DNA from: Qipengyuania intermedia
GTDB taxonomy: Bacteria > Pseudomonadota > Alphaproteobacteria > Sphingomonadales > Sphingomonadaceae
Assembly (NCBI RefSeq): GCF_019711615.1
Contig: NZ_JAIGNS010000002.1
Location: 1-64,000 of the forward strand
DNA: 64,000 nucleotides
Direction of reading: 5' to 3'
The translations under genes and the position numbers were made by a program. Every line of letters starts with the position of its first letter. Position 1 is the first letter of the stretch. A model generated the notes under the pieces. The model did not search any database. It saw nothing but the letters and a program-made list of their open reading frames with translations, and had not been told where the DNA came from. Below are positions 1-7,834 of this stretch, piece after piece.

Positions 1-3
1 TGG

Positions 4-32
4 AAAGGGCCTCGCATGGAGCGGGGCCCTTT
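4..32 (+). terminator. Probable terminator hairpin of a gene left of the window
   Basis: The arms AAAGGGCC (4-11) and GGCCCTTT (25-32) pair perfectly. They extend inward through a T-G wobble and three more pairs to the loop ATGGA. The downstream T run is short (tttct), so this is a weak intrinsic terminator. Its gene lies outside the window. Confidence 0.6.
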
Positions 33-500
33 CTCGTATCTCGATTCAAAAATTGCGCGTCCGGATTCGGACCGTGCGCAATCCCGCAACCTGAAATTTG
101 CCCGCAAAAATTTTTTCGCATTTTCATTTTGGGGCTTGCGCAGCTGCAAAGTCCAGCTTGGTCCACGCGTCGCTGCGTCGCATCAATGTGATACACCTGA
201 CCAATGGCGCGGCTTTGCGCATTAATTTAGCCTTTACCCTCTTGCACGCGAGTCCGCTCTGATTCACTATCTAGTGGTCGGTCACCGGGGGGTACCCACA
301 AGACCTAGAGATTTCGGCATTCGTCCCCATATGGGTTGAGTGTCGTTTTCCGGTCGGCCCTGTGGGGAAAAGGGGGATAAGTTTTCAACCCGAAGACCGG
401 CAAAATTGCTAGGCAGGACACACCGCTTGGCGACTCGAACAAGAGCCGGAAGGCAAGCGGGCAACGACCCGCTGCGCAACAAACGAGAGTGGGGCACGAC
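33..500. other. Non-coding leader region upstream of nrdA
   Basis: No convincing gene is present here. The only short open frames lack a ribosome binding site and family-like sequence. The stretch holds the inverted repeat CACTA-TC-TAGTG at 265-276 and, near 361-390, a G/A-rich run ending in GGGGATAAG. The promoter of nrdA should lie here, but I cannot place -35 and -10 boxes with confidence. Confidence 0.5.
373..381 (-). promoter_or_regulatory. DnaA-box-like 9-mer upstream of nrdA
   Basis: On the reverse strand this reads CTTATCCCC. The identical 9-mer lies upstream of nrdB at 5006-5014. TTATCCCC resembles a DnaA box (TTATNCACA) with two mismatches. It lies about 120 bases before the nrdA start. 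The link to DnaA is inference. Confidence 0.3.
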
Positions 501-2555
501 ATGGATTTCAAGAGCGGGGACGAAGCGGCGATGGGACTGGATCTGGACACTCAGGACAGCGACGAAGACACCGCACCCGCCAAGAAGCCGGCCCCGAAAA
601 AGGACGCGGCGGAAAAGGCAGTGACAATGGACAAGCAGGACAAGGGCAGCGAAGAACTGGTCGCCGAAGCCGCGGGCGAAGCGATGGCCGGTGCCATGGC
701 CGAAGTTGCCAAGGCGGCCGCCGTGAAAGAGGATTCCAAGAAGGTCCTCGACCGCCGGTTCAACGTGAAGACCGACAGCTCGCGCGATGATCTGCTGACC
801 GTGTTCGGCAAGGAAACGCTCGAAGACCGTTACCTCCTCCCCGGCGAAAGCTACCAGGACCTGTTCGCGCGCGTCGCCGATGCTTTCGCGGACGACGCCG
901 ACCACGCGCAGCGTCTCTACGATTATATCTCGCGCCTGTGGTTCATGCCCGCAACGCCGGTGCTGTCCAACGGCGGCACGCAGCGCGGCCTGCCCATTTC
1001 GTGCTACCTTAACTCGGTTTCCGACAGCCTCGACGGCATCGTGAACACTTGGAACGAGAACGTGTGGCTCGCCTCCAAGGGCGGCGGCATCGGCACTTAC
1101 TGGGGCAATGTGCGCGGCATCGGCGAGCCGGTCGGCCTCAACGGCAAGACCAGCGGCATCATTCCCTTCGTCCGCGTTATGGACAGCCTGACGCTCGCCA
1201 TCTCGCAAGGGTCGCTGCGCCGCGGTTCGGCCGCCTGCTACATCGACATCACCCACCCGGAGATCGAGGAATTCCTCGAAATCCGCAAACCCTCGGGCGA
1301 CTTCAACCGCAAGGCGCTGAACCTGCACCACGGCGTGCTGGTCACCGACGCCTTCATGGAGGCGGTCCGCAATGGCGAGGAATTCGATCTTCTCAGCCCG
1401 AAGGACGGTTCGGTCCGCAAGACCGTGGATGCGCGCGGCCTCTTCCAGAAGCTCGTCGAAACGCGCCTTGCCACGGGCGAGCCCTACATCGTCTTCTCGG
1501 ACACGGTGAACCGCATGATGCCCAAGCATCACCGCGAACTCGGCCTCAAGGTCTCGACCTCGAACCTGTGCGCCGAAATCACCCTGCCGACCGGCATCGA
1601 CCACCTCGGCAACGACCGCACCGCAGTGTGTTGCCTGTCCTCGCTCAACATCGAGAAGTGGGACGAGTGGAACGAAGACAAGCAGTTCATCGAGGACGTC
1701 ATGCGCTTCCTCGACAACGTCCTGCAGAACTACATCGACCGCGCGCCCGAAGAGATGGCCCGCGCCAAGTATTCGGCCATGCGCGAACGCTCGGTCGGGC
1801 TCGGCGTGATGGGCTTCCACTCTTTCCTCCAGCAGAAGGGTATCGGCTTCGAAAGCCCGATGGCCAAGGTCTGGAACCTGAAGATGTTCAAGCACATCCA
1901 GGGCAAGGCGTCCGAAGCTTCCATGCTGCTCGCACAGGAACGCGGCGCATGTCCCGATGCGGAAGAAATGGGCGCGATGGAGCGGTTCAGCTGCAAGATG
2001 GCGATCGCACCGACCGCGTCGATCAGCATCATCTGCGGCGGTACCAGCGCCTGCATCGAGCCGATCCCGGCGAACATCTACACGCACAAGACGCTGTCCG
2101 GGTCCTTCGTGGTCAAGAACCCGTACCTGGAAAAGCTGCTCAAGAAGAAGAGCAAGGACAGCACTGCAGTCTGGAACTCGATCCTCGAGCAGGGCGGCAG
2201 CGTTCAGCACCTCGACTTCCTGACGCCGGAAGAAAAGGCCGCGTTCAAGACCAGCTTTGAAATCGACCAGCGCTGGCTGCTCGAATTCGCTGCCGACCGT
2301 GCGCCCTATATCGATCAGGCCCAGTCGCTGAACCTGTTCATCCCGGCAGACGTCGACAAGTGGGACCTCATGATGCTGCACTTCCAGGCGTGGGAGAAGG
2401 GCATCAAGTCGCTCTACTACCTGCGCTCCAAGAGCGTGCAGCGCGCCGGTTTCGCAGGCGGCGTCGAAGCGGACAACACCGCCGATGCAGCGAAGTACGA
2501 ACTGGCTGCCGGCGCCGAGCAGACCGACTACGAGGAATGCCTCGCCTGCCAGTAA
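501..2555 (+). CDS. nrdA: Ribonucleoside-diphosphate reductase, class Ia alpha (large) subunit
   Basis: This subunit reduces ribonucleotides to deoxyribonucleotides together with NrdB. The 684-aa protein carries the expected active-site set: C168 in PISCYLN, N355/C357/E359 in NLCAEI, a C377-C378 pair in AVCCLSS, Y639-Y640 for radical transfer, and a C-terminal CLACQ (C680, C683) for re-reduction. I chose ATG 501 over the in-frame GTG at 489 as the more usual codon; the ribosome binding site is weak either way. The first ~95 residues are an Ala/Lys/Glu-rich low-complexity tail, and I see no ATP-cone there. nrdB lies 2.5 kb downstream instead of adjacent. A clear terminator follows. Confidence 0.95.
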   Translation: MDFKSGDEAAMGLDLDTQDSDEDTAPAKKPAPKKDAAEKAVTMDKQDKGSEELVAEAAGEAMAGAMAEVAKAAAVKEDSKKVLDRRFNVKTDSSRDDLLTVFGKETLEDRYLLPGESYQDLFARVADAFADDADHAQRLYDYISRLWFMPATPVLSNGGTQRGLPISCYLNSVSDSLDGIVNTWNENVWLASKGGGIGTYWGNVRGIGEPVGLNGKTSGIIPFVRVMDSLTLAISQGSLRRGSAACYIDITHPEIEEFLEIRKPSGDFNRKALNLHHGVLVTDAFMEAVRNGEEFDLLSPKDGSVRKTVDARGLFQKLVETRLATGEPYIVFSDTVNRMMPKHHRELGLKVSTSNLCAEITLPTGIDHLGNDRTAVCCLSSLNIEKWDEWNEDKQFIEDVMRFLDNVLQNYIDRAPEEMARAKYSAMRERSVGLGVMGFHSFLQQKGIGFESPMAKVWNLKMFKHIQGKASEASMLLAQERGACPDAEEMGAMERFSCKMAIAPTASISIICGGTSACIEPIPANIYTHKTLSGSFVVKNPYLEKLLKKKSKDSTAVWNSILEQGGSVQHLDFLTPEEKAAFKTSFEIDQRWLLEFAADRAPYIDQAQSLNLFIPADVDKWDLMMLHFQAWEKGIKSLYYLRSKSVQRAGFAGGVEADNTADAAKYELAAGAEQTDYEECLACQ

Positions 2556-2581
2556 GAGAGCCCTTGGACGGGTAATAAGAC

Positions 2582-2622
2582 GTGCGCCGGGACATCTGAT
2601 GATGACCCGGCGCGCTCTTTTT
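2582..2622 (+). terminator. Intrinsic terminator after nrdA
   Basis: The GC-rich arms GCGCCGGG (2584-2591) and CCCGGCGC (2606-2613) are extended by a wobble and a G-C pair. A 14-base loop separates them, and the T-rich tract tcttttt follows. The reductase transcript therefore probably ends before the next gene. Confidence 0.85.
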
Positions 2623-2665
2623 GTGGGCCTTGCCCTTTTCTCGCTTGCGGGGCACCTATGGCGCG

Positions 2666-3931
2666 ATGGGTCTGCAGCGCATCCTTTTCATCACGCCTAA
2701 CTTTCCGCCCTTTGCCCAGGCTGGCGCCGCGCGGACGGGGGCGCTCGCGCTCCATTGGGCGCGGCAGGGGCATCAAGTTACCGTGATCGGCGCGCGCATC
2801 GGCACGGCGAGCGGTATCCATTCCCAGCTCGACCATCCGAACCTCGTTACGCACTTGCTATCCATCGACAAGTCGGAAGCACAGGGTTCGCAAAGCAGAG
2901 ACGAGGGCAGATCCACCACCGGAAGTAAGCCCGGCAAGCTGAAACGCTGGCTATGGCTCGCCAAGCAGATGCCCGACCGGTTTCACGCGCACTGGGTGCC
3001 GCGGGCGGTGCAGAGGGCTGTCGACCTTGGTGGTGGTGACGCATTCGACCTCGTCTATTCCTCCGGACCGCCGCACTCGGCCCATATCGCGGCGAGGCAG
3101 ATCGCTGCGGCGACGGGCCTGCCCTGGATATGCGAGCAGCGCGACCTGTGGGTCGATAATCCTTATAGCGAACGGCACCCCTTCCTCACCCGCTATTACG
3201 AATGGCAGGGACGCAGGGTGCAGCGCGATGCGGACGCCTTCGTCGCGGTGACAACCGGCGCGCGTGCTGCGCTGGCAGAGCAAACCGGCAAGGAAGTCGT
3301 GCTGGCGCGAAATGGCTGGGTCGAAAGCGATTTCGCAGGGCTGGAAGCAGCGCCCGCCCCCCTCGATCCCGAACGCCTCACGATCGTCCACGCGGGCTTG
3401 ATCTATGCGGAGCGGCGCGATCCCAAGGCGCTTTTCGAAGCGATCGCCATGCTGGGCGAGGACCGGCACAAGGTGCGCGCGATTTTCTATCACGACGAAT
3501 ACGGCTTCCTCGACCAGCGCATCCGCGAATACGGCGTCGCCGATAGTGTGGAAGTACACGATTTCCTGCCGCGCAGCGAAATCCTCGCGGTCGAGCGTGC
3601 GGCGGACGTGTTGCTCATGTGTCGCTGGCCGCATCCGGCGGAAGACGATGTCATACCGGGCAAGCTGTTCGAATATATCGGCGCGCGGCGCCCGATCCTG
3701 GCCACCGGTCTCGAAAGCGGGGAGGCGGCGAAGATCGTGAGGGAAGGCGACTTCGGATTGGCCACGCAGGACGCCGGCAAGATCGCCGGTCAGTTGCGCG
3801 GCTGGATCGCCAGCAAGAAGGCGGGTGGCGGCCGGATACCGGATTTGCCGAAAGATGCGGCCATGAATTACACGCGCAACGAAGCATTCACTGCCATCGA
3901 CGAGCTGATCGGGCGCTTCGCCAGCGCGTGA
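2666..3931 (+). CDS. Family 4-like glycosyltransferase (GT-B fold)
   Basis: This 421-aa protein has the layout of a GT-B glycosyltransferase. The N-terminal half has the loop ITPNFPPFAQAGAARTGAL at residues ~8-26. The C-terminal half has the sugar-nucleotide region PGKLFEYIGARRPILATG near residues 330-347. It probably transfers a sugar to an envelope polysaccharide or lipid; donor and acceptor cannot be read. I start it at ATG 2666 (MGLQRI); the longer TTG form would begin inside the nrdA terminator. It stands alone between nrdA and a reverse-strand gene, with no other sugar genes beside it. Confidence 0.8.
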   Translation: MGLQRILFITPNFPPFAQAGAARTGALALHWARQGHQVTVIGARIGTASGIHSQLDHPNLVTHLLSIDKSEAQGSQSRDEGRSTTGSKPGKLKRWLWLAKQMPDRFHAHWVPRAVQRAVDLGGGDAFDLVYSSGPPHSAHIAARQIAAATGLPWICEQRDLWVDNPYSERHPFLTRYYEWQGRRVQRDADAFVAVTTGARAALAEQTGKEVVLARNGWVESDFAGLEAAPAPLDPERLTIVHAGLIYAERRDPKALFEAIAMLGEDRHKVRAIFYHDEYGFLDQRIREYGVADSVEVHDFLPRSEILAVERAADVLLMCRWPHPAEDDVIPGKLFEYIGARRPILATGLESGEAAKIVREGDFGLATQDAGKIAGQLRGWIASKKAGGGRIPDLPKDAAMNYTRNEAFTAIDELIGRFASA

Positions 3932-3945
3932 TCAAGCATGCGAGA

Positions 3946-3974
3946 GGCCCCGACTGCGCAAAGCAGCCGAGGCC
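3946..3974. other. Hairpin between convergent genes
   Basis: GGCC...CTGC (3946-3957) pairs with GCAG...GGCC (3963-3974) with two mismatches and the loop gcaaa. A smaller CCGGAC/GTCCGG repeat follows at 3995-4011. Neither has a proper T tract, so termination of the two convergent genes is only possible, not shown. Confidence 0.35.
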
Positions 3975-4022
3975 GTTCGATTGTCACTAAGGTGCCGGAC
4001 TAAACGTCCGGGCTAGGCCGAT

Positions 4023-4268
4023 TTAGGCGTCCTGCATGACTGCCTTGTTGCCCAGACCTTCGGGAATGCGTGCGCTTTCCTTCAGGTAAATGCGATTGTC
4101 GTCGATCTTGTCGACATCATCCAGCGAAAGGAAGTGGTGCATGTCGTCTGCACTGTCCGACTTCGTCAGCTTGATGGCGTCGTCCTGGACCGCATCGACC
4201 GTACCGACGTGCTGCCCTTCGTAGTTGGCGACTTCCATGTGTTCCTTGATGCGAATCTTCTCGAACAT
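4023..4268 (-). CDS. DUF2171 (PRC-barrel-like) small protein
   Basis: An 81-aa acidic soluble protein beginning MFEKIRIKEHMEVANYEG and continuing HVGTVDAVQDDAIKLTKSD. This is the short beta-barrel pattern of DUF2171 proteins, common in sphingomonads. No enzymatic role is known for the family, and none is implied by the sequence. The start is an ATG with only a weak AGAAAG upstream. It is convergent with the glycosyltransferase and in the same direction as the small disordered protein upstream, but 321 bases and a terminator separate those two, so it is probably transcribed on its own. Confidence 0.8.
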   Translation of the reverse strand: MFEKIRIKEHMEVANYEGQHVGTVDAVQDDAIKLTKSDSADDMHHFLSLDDVDKIDDNRIYLKESARIPEGLGNKAVMQDA

Positions 4269-4475
4269 AGTGTACTTTCTGCCCGGATAACCGAGCGTTT
4301 TGAGTTGGTTATACCCTATTAACGGGCGGCAACGAGATACGGTCCACGCTTCGTCGAGGGTCGTGCACGGCTCAGAGGATAGTCACGCGACGGCAGCATC
4401 TGGGACGCGCCGAGCCCTCCGGCAGCGAAGCGGTAGGGCGGAAAAACCCGCCCTCGAGCAGCGCAGCGATAGGCC
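4269..4475. other. Non-coding stretch between two small reverse-strand genes
   Basis: Together with the following terminator and spacer, this makes a gene-free interval of 321 bases (4269-4589). Open frames here lack ribosome binding sites and look like chance. The only structure I see is a short GGGCGG/CCGCCC stem at 4436-4453 with an A-rich loop. The promoter of the DUF2171 gene should lie near 4270-4330. Confidence 0.5.
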
Positions 4476-4516
4476 ACAAAAAATTGACGCCCCAACCTCT
4501 TGCGAGGCGGGGCGTC
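4476..4516 (-). terminator. Strong intrinsic terminator of the small disordered-protein gene
   Basis: Read on the reverse strand, GACGCCCC (4516-4509) pairs with GGGGCGTC (4493-4486). An inner CCTC/GAGG stem adds to it, and AATTTTTTGT follows directly. This is a textbook rho-independent terminator about 75 bases past the stop of the gene at 4590-4901. Confidence 0.88.
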
Positions 4517-4589
4517 GGGGATGCGGAGCCGAAGCCCGCAAAAGGGGAAAAACCGGACCATGGCCCGCTAGTCCCCGAACTGGTAAGGC

Positions 4590-4901
4590 TCAGCTCTCGC
4601 CGAGCGGTCGGTTGGCATCGGCCTTGGCGCGCTCGTCCGGCTGGCCGGAAATCTCGCCCGGCTGCGCATCGGCGCTGCCCTGTGCGAGCGGCTGGTTGCC
4701 GAGATCGCCGGTGGCGACATCCTGTTCCATCGTGCCGTCTTCATTGCGCGCATTGCCATAGCCACGCTGCGCCTGTGCATCGTCGGACTGTTCCTGCTGG
4801 CGGGTTTCGCCTTCGCGCGGACCGGTGCGTTCGAGGCCGAAGGGTTCATGCCCTTGGTTGAGCGTCACGTCGCGGCTGTCGTTGGGTTCATACTGGCCCA
4901 T
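4590..4901 (-). CDS. Small, highly polar, probably disordered protein
   Basis: A 103-aa protein that opens MGQYEPNDSRDVTLNQ and is then dominated by Gln, Glu, Asp, Gly, Ala and Arg, with almost no hydrophobic core. I know of no assigned function. It is supported as a real gene by a good GGAGA ribosome binding site 6-7 bases before the ATG and by a strong terminator of its own. It is divergent from nrdB, sharing a 195-base promoter region. The composition suggests an intrinsically disordered, perhaps stress-related, protein (inference). Confidence 0.7.
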   Translation of the reverse strand: MGQYEPNDSRDVTLNQGHEPFGLERTGPREGETRQQEQSDDAQAQRGYGNARNEDGTMEQDVATGDLGNQPLAQGSADAQPGEISGQPDERAKADANRPLGES

Positions 4902-5005
4902 GGGGTCTCTCCAAAAATCTGTCTTTGTCTGTCTTCACCCAACCAACCCGCCACGCCCCGGCGTGTTCCGGCAGCTTGTCGCAAACCGTGCACAGATTTT
5001 GCCGT

Positions 5006-5014
5006 CTTATCCCC
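5006..5014 (+). promoter_or_regulatory. DnaA-box-like 9-mer upstream of nrdB
   Basis: CTTATCCCC lies about 85 bases before the nrdB start. It is identical to the motif upstream of nrdA at 373-381, in the opposite orientation. A 13-base repeat TCCT-TATAT-AGGA at 5055-5067 lies closer to the gene and could include its -10 box. Confidence 0.3.
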
Positions 5015-5096
5015 GCGTAATTCTTTCCCCTTGCTATCGAATCGCAGCCATGATTCCTTATATAGGACGTCCAGCTGCCAACCGGAGAAACACAAG

Positions 5097-6155
5097 ATGT
5101 CGTTGCTCGAAGCCCGCAAGACCTACAAACCCTTCGAATATCCGTGGGCCTACGACTTCTGGAAACGCCAGCAGCAGATCCACTGGATGCCGGAAGAAGT
5201 TCCGCTGGGCGAAGACTGCCGCGACTGGGCGCAGAAGCTGTCCGAGCACGAGCGCAACCTGCTCACGCAGATCTTCCGTTTCTTCACCCAGGCCGACGTC
5301 GAGGTGCAGGATTGCTACCACGACAAATACGGCCGCGTGTTCAAGCCGACCGAGATCAAGATGATGCTGACCGCCTTCTCCAACATGGAGACGGTGCACA
5401 TCGCGGCATACAGCCACCTGCTCGACACGATCGGCATGCCGGAAAGCGAATATTCCGCCTTCCTCGAATATGAGGAAATGGCCGACAAGCACAATTACAT
5501 GCAGCAGTTCGGCGTCGACAACGATGAAGACATCGCCCGCACGCTGGCCATGTTCGGCGCCTTCACCGAAGGCATGCAGCTGTTCGCCAGCTTCGCGATG
5601 CTGATGAACTTCCCGCGCTTCAACAAGATGAAGGGCATGGGCCAGATCGTCAGCTGGTCGATCCGCGACGAAAGCCTTCACTGCGAAGGCATCATCCGCA
5701 TGTTCCACGAATTCGTGCGCGAGCGGGACTGCCTGACCAAGGCGGTCAAGGAAGACATCGTCGACATCTGCCAGAAGACCGTGCGCCTGGAAGACAACTT
5801 CATCGACCTCGCCTTCGAAATGGGTCCGGTGTCCGGCATGACGCCCAAGGACATCAAGAAGTACATCCGCTACATCGCCGACTGGCGCCTGGGCCAGCTG
5901 GGCATGCAGCCGATCTACATGGTCGACGACCACCCGCTGCCCTGGCTCGCCCCGCTGATCAACGGTGTGGAGCACGCCAACTTCTTCGAACAGCGCGCCA
6001 CCGAATACTCCAAGGGCGCGACCAAGGGCGACTGGAACACCGTCTGGTCTAGCTTCGACAAGCGCCAGAGCGCCAAGGCCGCGAACGAGGAAGAAACCAC
6101 CGACGACGGCCCGGGCCTGTTCGGCGACGAAGCTGCAACCGAAGCGGCTGAATAA
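5097..6155 (+). CDS. nrdB: Ribonucleoside-diphosphate reductase, class Ia beta (small) subunit
   Basis: This subunit makes and houses the diiron-tyrosyl radical used by NrdA. In the 352-aa protein the iron ligands D67, E98, H101, E158, E192 and H195 and the radical tyrosine Y105 (in METVHIAAY) are all present with the spacing of E. coli NrdB, so it should be an active Ia subunit. The start is ATG 5097 with GGAGAA seven bases upstream. No N-terminal ATP-cone precedes the ferritin-like domain. The last ~30 residues are an acidic tail ending GLFGDEAATEAAE. It is monocistronic, followed by a large hairpin. Confidence 0.95.
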   Translation: MSLLEARKTYKPFEYPWAYDFWKRQQQIHWMPEEVPLGEDCRDWAQKLSEHERNLLTQIFRFFTQADVEVQDCYHDKYGRVFKPTEIKMMLTAFSNMETVHIAAYSHLLDTIGMPESEYSAFLEYEEMADKHNYMQQFGVDNDEDIARTLAMFGAFTEGMQLFASFAMLMNFPRFNKMKGMGQIVSWSIRDESLHCEGIIRMFHEFVRERDCLTKAVKEDIVDICQKTVRLEDNFIDLAFEMGPVSGMTPKDIKKYIRYIADWRLGQLGMQPIYMVDDHPLPWLAPLINGVEHANFFEQRATEYSKGATKGDWNTVWSSFDKRQSAKAANEEETTDDGPGLFGDEAATEAAE

Positions 6156-6165
6156 GGCAAATCCT

Positions 6166-6206
6166 TCCGGCCGGCATTTGCTCTAGATCGGGCATCGCCG
6201 GCCGGA
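6166..6206. repeat. Perfect 10-bp inverted repeat after nrdB
   Basis: TCCGGCCGGC (6166-6175) and GCCGGCCGGA (6197-6206) are exact inverted copies with a 21-base loop. It lies 11 bases past the nrdB stop. No T run follows, so it may act as a transcript-stabilising or rho-assisted end and not as an intrinsic terminator. Confidence 0.5.
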
Positions 6207-6274
6207 CTTCACACTCCCCGCACTTCGTGACATATTCCTCGTTCTCGGGTCGCCGGAACCGGGGAGGGCCGATT

Positions 6275-7192
6275 ATGCCTGTCGGAGTGGGGCGACGCGC
6301 GCGCAGTATCGAGGAATTCGGGGCGAACATGGGGGCCTTGGCAGGGCTCACGCAGCCTGAGGCGCGCCATTCCATCGTGCCGCGCCCGGACGATGTCTAC
6401 ATCACCAGCTGGGCCAAGAGCGGGACGACGCTCTCCCAGCAGATGTTCCACCAGCTTCGCATGGCGCACCTTACCGGTGCCATCGACATGGACTTCACCG
6501 ACATCAGCGGCGTGGTGCCGTGGGAAGACACCGCGACCATGATCGACTTCGACATGCATGCACCGCAAAAGGCAGCCCCGCGCGGCTTCAAATCCCATCG
6601 CGAGTACGAACGGCTTCCGACAGGTTCGCGCTATGTCGTGACGCTGCGCGATCCGCACGAGACCTATGTTTCGATGTACCGCTTCTTCGACGGGTGGCAT
6701 CTGGAAAAGGGCGCGCTCGCGCTCGATGAATTCATGCCGTTATGGCTTGGCGGTGGCCCGGGCGGCTGCGACTATTTCACTCACCTGCTGAGCTGGTATG
6801 CGCGCCGGGACGAGCCGGACACGCTGCTCGTCACCTATCGATGGGTCGTCGAGAACAAGCGGCGGATGATCCGCGAAATGGCCTCGTTCCTAGGCATCGA
6901 TGCAAGCGACGACATGGTCGAAATGGTGGTCGATGCCACCGACCGCGAATTCATGCACCGCCATAAGGACCGGTTCGACGATGCGCTGGTGTGTGCAGTG
7001 ATGGACAGGCATCTCGGCATTCCCGCAAATAGCGATTCCACCAAGGTGCAGGCCAGCGGAAGCGATGCAAAGGTTCTCCCGGCCTCGATCGTGCAAGAGA
7101 TCGATGCCATGTGGGCAGAGCGCGTTGCACCGGTGACCGGCCACGAAAACTTCGCCTCGCTCAAAGAGGAGATAGACGCGCGTTTTTCCTAG
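6275..7192 (+). CDS. PAPS-dependent sulfotransferase family protein
   Basis: A 305-aa cytosolic protein with the two nucleotide-binding motifs of the sulfotransferase_1 family: the 5'-phosphosulfate loop SWAKSGTTLSQQMF near residues 45-58, and the 3'-phosphate motif VVTLRDPHETYVSMYRFF near residues 117-134. It should move a sulfo group from PAPS to a hydroxyl acceptor; the acceptor is unknown. I start it at ATG 6275 because GGGGAGGG lies just upstream, in place of the longer GTG form at 6227. No PAPS synthesis or sulfatase genes are in the window. Confidence 0.82.
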   Translation: MPVGVGRRARSIEEFGANMGALAGLTQPEARHSIVPRPDDVYITSWAKSGTTLSQQMFHQLRMAHLTGAIDMDFTDISGVVPWEDTATMIDFDMHAPQKAAPRGFKSHREYERLPTGSRYVVTLRDPHETYVSMYRFFDGWHLEKGALALDEFMPLWLGGGPGGCDYFTHLLSWYARRDEPDTLLVTYRWVVENKRRMIREMASFLGIDASDDMVEMVVDATDREFMHRHKDRFDDALVCAVMDRHLGIPANSDSTKVQASGSDAKVLPASIVQEIDAMWAERVAPVTGHENFASLKEEIDARFS

Positions 7193-7208
7193 GAAGCGAA
7201 ATTGCGCG

Positions 7209-7748
7209 TCACTGGCACCAGTTGACGCTCCCCATCCAGCCATTCCCCTCGGCCAGCCCGGCGTCGATCATGTGGTCCGCCAGTCGCTCGTCGCCGCGGT
7301 AGGCGGCGCGCAGTTCGCGGCCGTAGCGGTCGCGGGGTGGATCCTGGCCGCCAGTCCAAGCGAAGCGGCCTTGCGATAGCCATTGGTGGAGGGCCGTGCG
7401 GGCCTCGCGCGCCTTGACCCGCTCGGCCTCGCATTCCCCGTCCATCTCCGGCGCGTCGAACCCGGTGAGCCGGATGCGCCGCTCGCCGACCCGCACCGTG
7501 TCGCCGTCGACCACGCAGGCCCCCCAGCCTTCACCGCACAGGCCGAAGCTCGATGCGACTTCGGTCACCTCGGGGCGCGGGCCGATGCGGTCCTCGAACA
7601 GGACCCAGGCACCCACCAGCACCAGTGTGAGAACGATGGTCACGCCTCCACGCCAGCCGCGCCTGCGCGACCTGCGCCTCACCGGCTTCCGGTAAAAGCG
7701 GGGCACGCGCCTTTCCGGCCTGCACCTGAAGGGAAGGATTTTGCCCAC
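7209..7748 (-). CDS. Membrane-anchored thermonuclease (SNase-like) domain protein
   Basis: A 179-aa protein with an Arg-rich cytoplasmic N-terminus, one membrane segment at ~35-52, and a staphylococcal-nuclease-like OB fold outside. Family signatures are VVDGDTVRV (79-87), RIRLTGFDAPEM (91-102) and DRYGRELRA (140-148). It is likely an exported or periplasm-facing nuclease cutting DNA or RNA, though some homologues are inactive. It is convergent with the sulfotransferase, 16 bases away, and divergent from a DUF1294 gene. Confidence 0.82.
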   Translation of the reverse strand: MGKILPFRCRPERRVPRFYRKPVRRRSRRRGWRGGVTIVLTLVLVGAWVLFEDRIGPRPEVTEVASSFGLCGEGWGACVVDGDTVRVGERRIRLTGFDAPEMDGECEAERVKAREARTALHQWLSQGRFAWTGGQDPPRDRYGRELRAAYRGDERLADHMIDAGLAEGNGWMGSVNWCQ

Positions 7749-7834
7749 GCCCTGACGATAGCCTGCTCCACACCGGCAAGAAACCCGGCGGTGCGAGTGC
7801 GTTTCCTTAACCTTGTGCGGGCTAGGATGGATGC

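Noticed and set aside
16-225. Short open frame near the left edge
   Set aside because: It overlaps a terminator hairpin, has no ribosome binding site and no family-like sequence.
265-276. CACTA-TC-TAGTG as a NrdR box upstream of nrdA
   Set aside because: The arms resemble NrdR half sites, but the spacing is two bases shorter than the usual 16-base box and no second copy is placed one or two turns away.
282-2381. A very long open frame on the strand opposite nrdA
   Set aside because: It exactly shadows nrdA, which has all its catalytic residues. The antisense protein has the His/Asp/Arg-rich composition typical of GC-rich antisense frames and no start signal.
4300-4761. Open frame in the spacer between two small reverse-strand genes
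   Set aside because: It runs through a reverse-strand terminator and over the disordered-protein gene, and has no ribosome binding site or family match.
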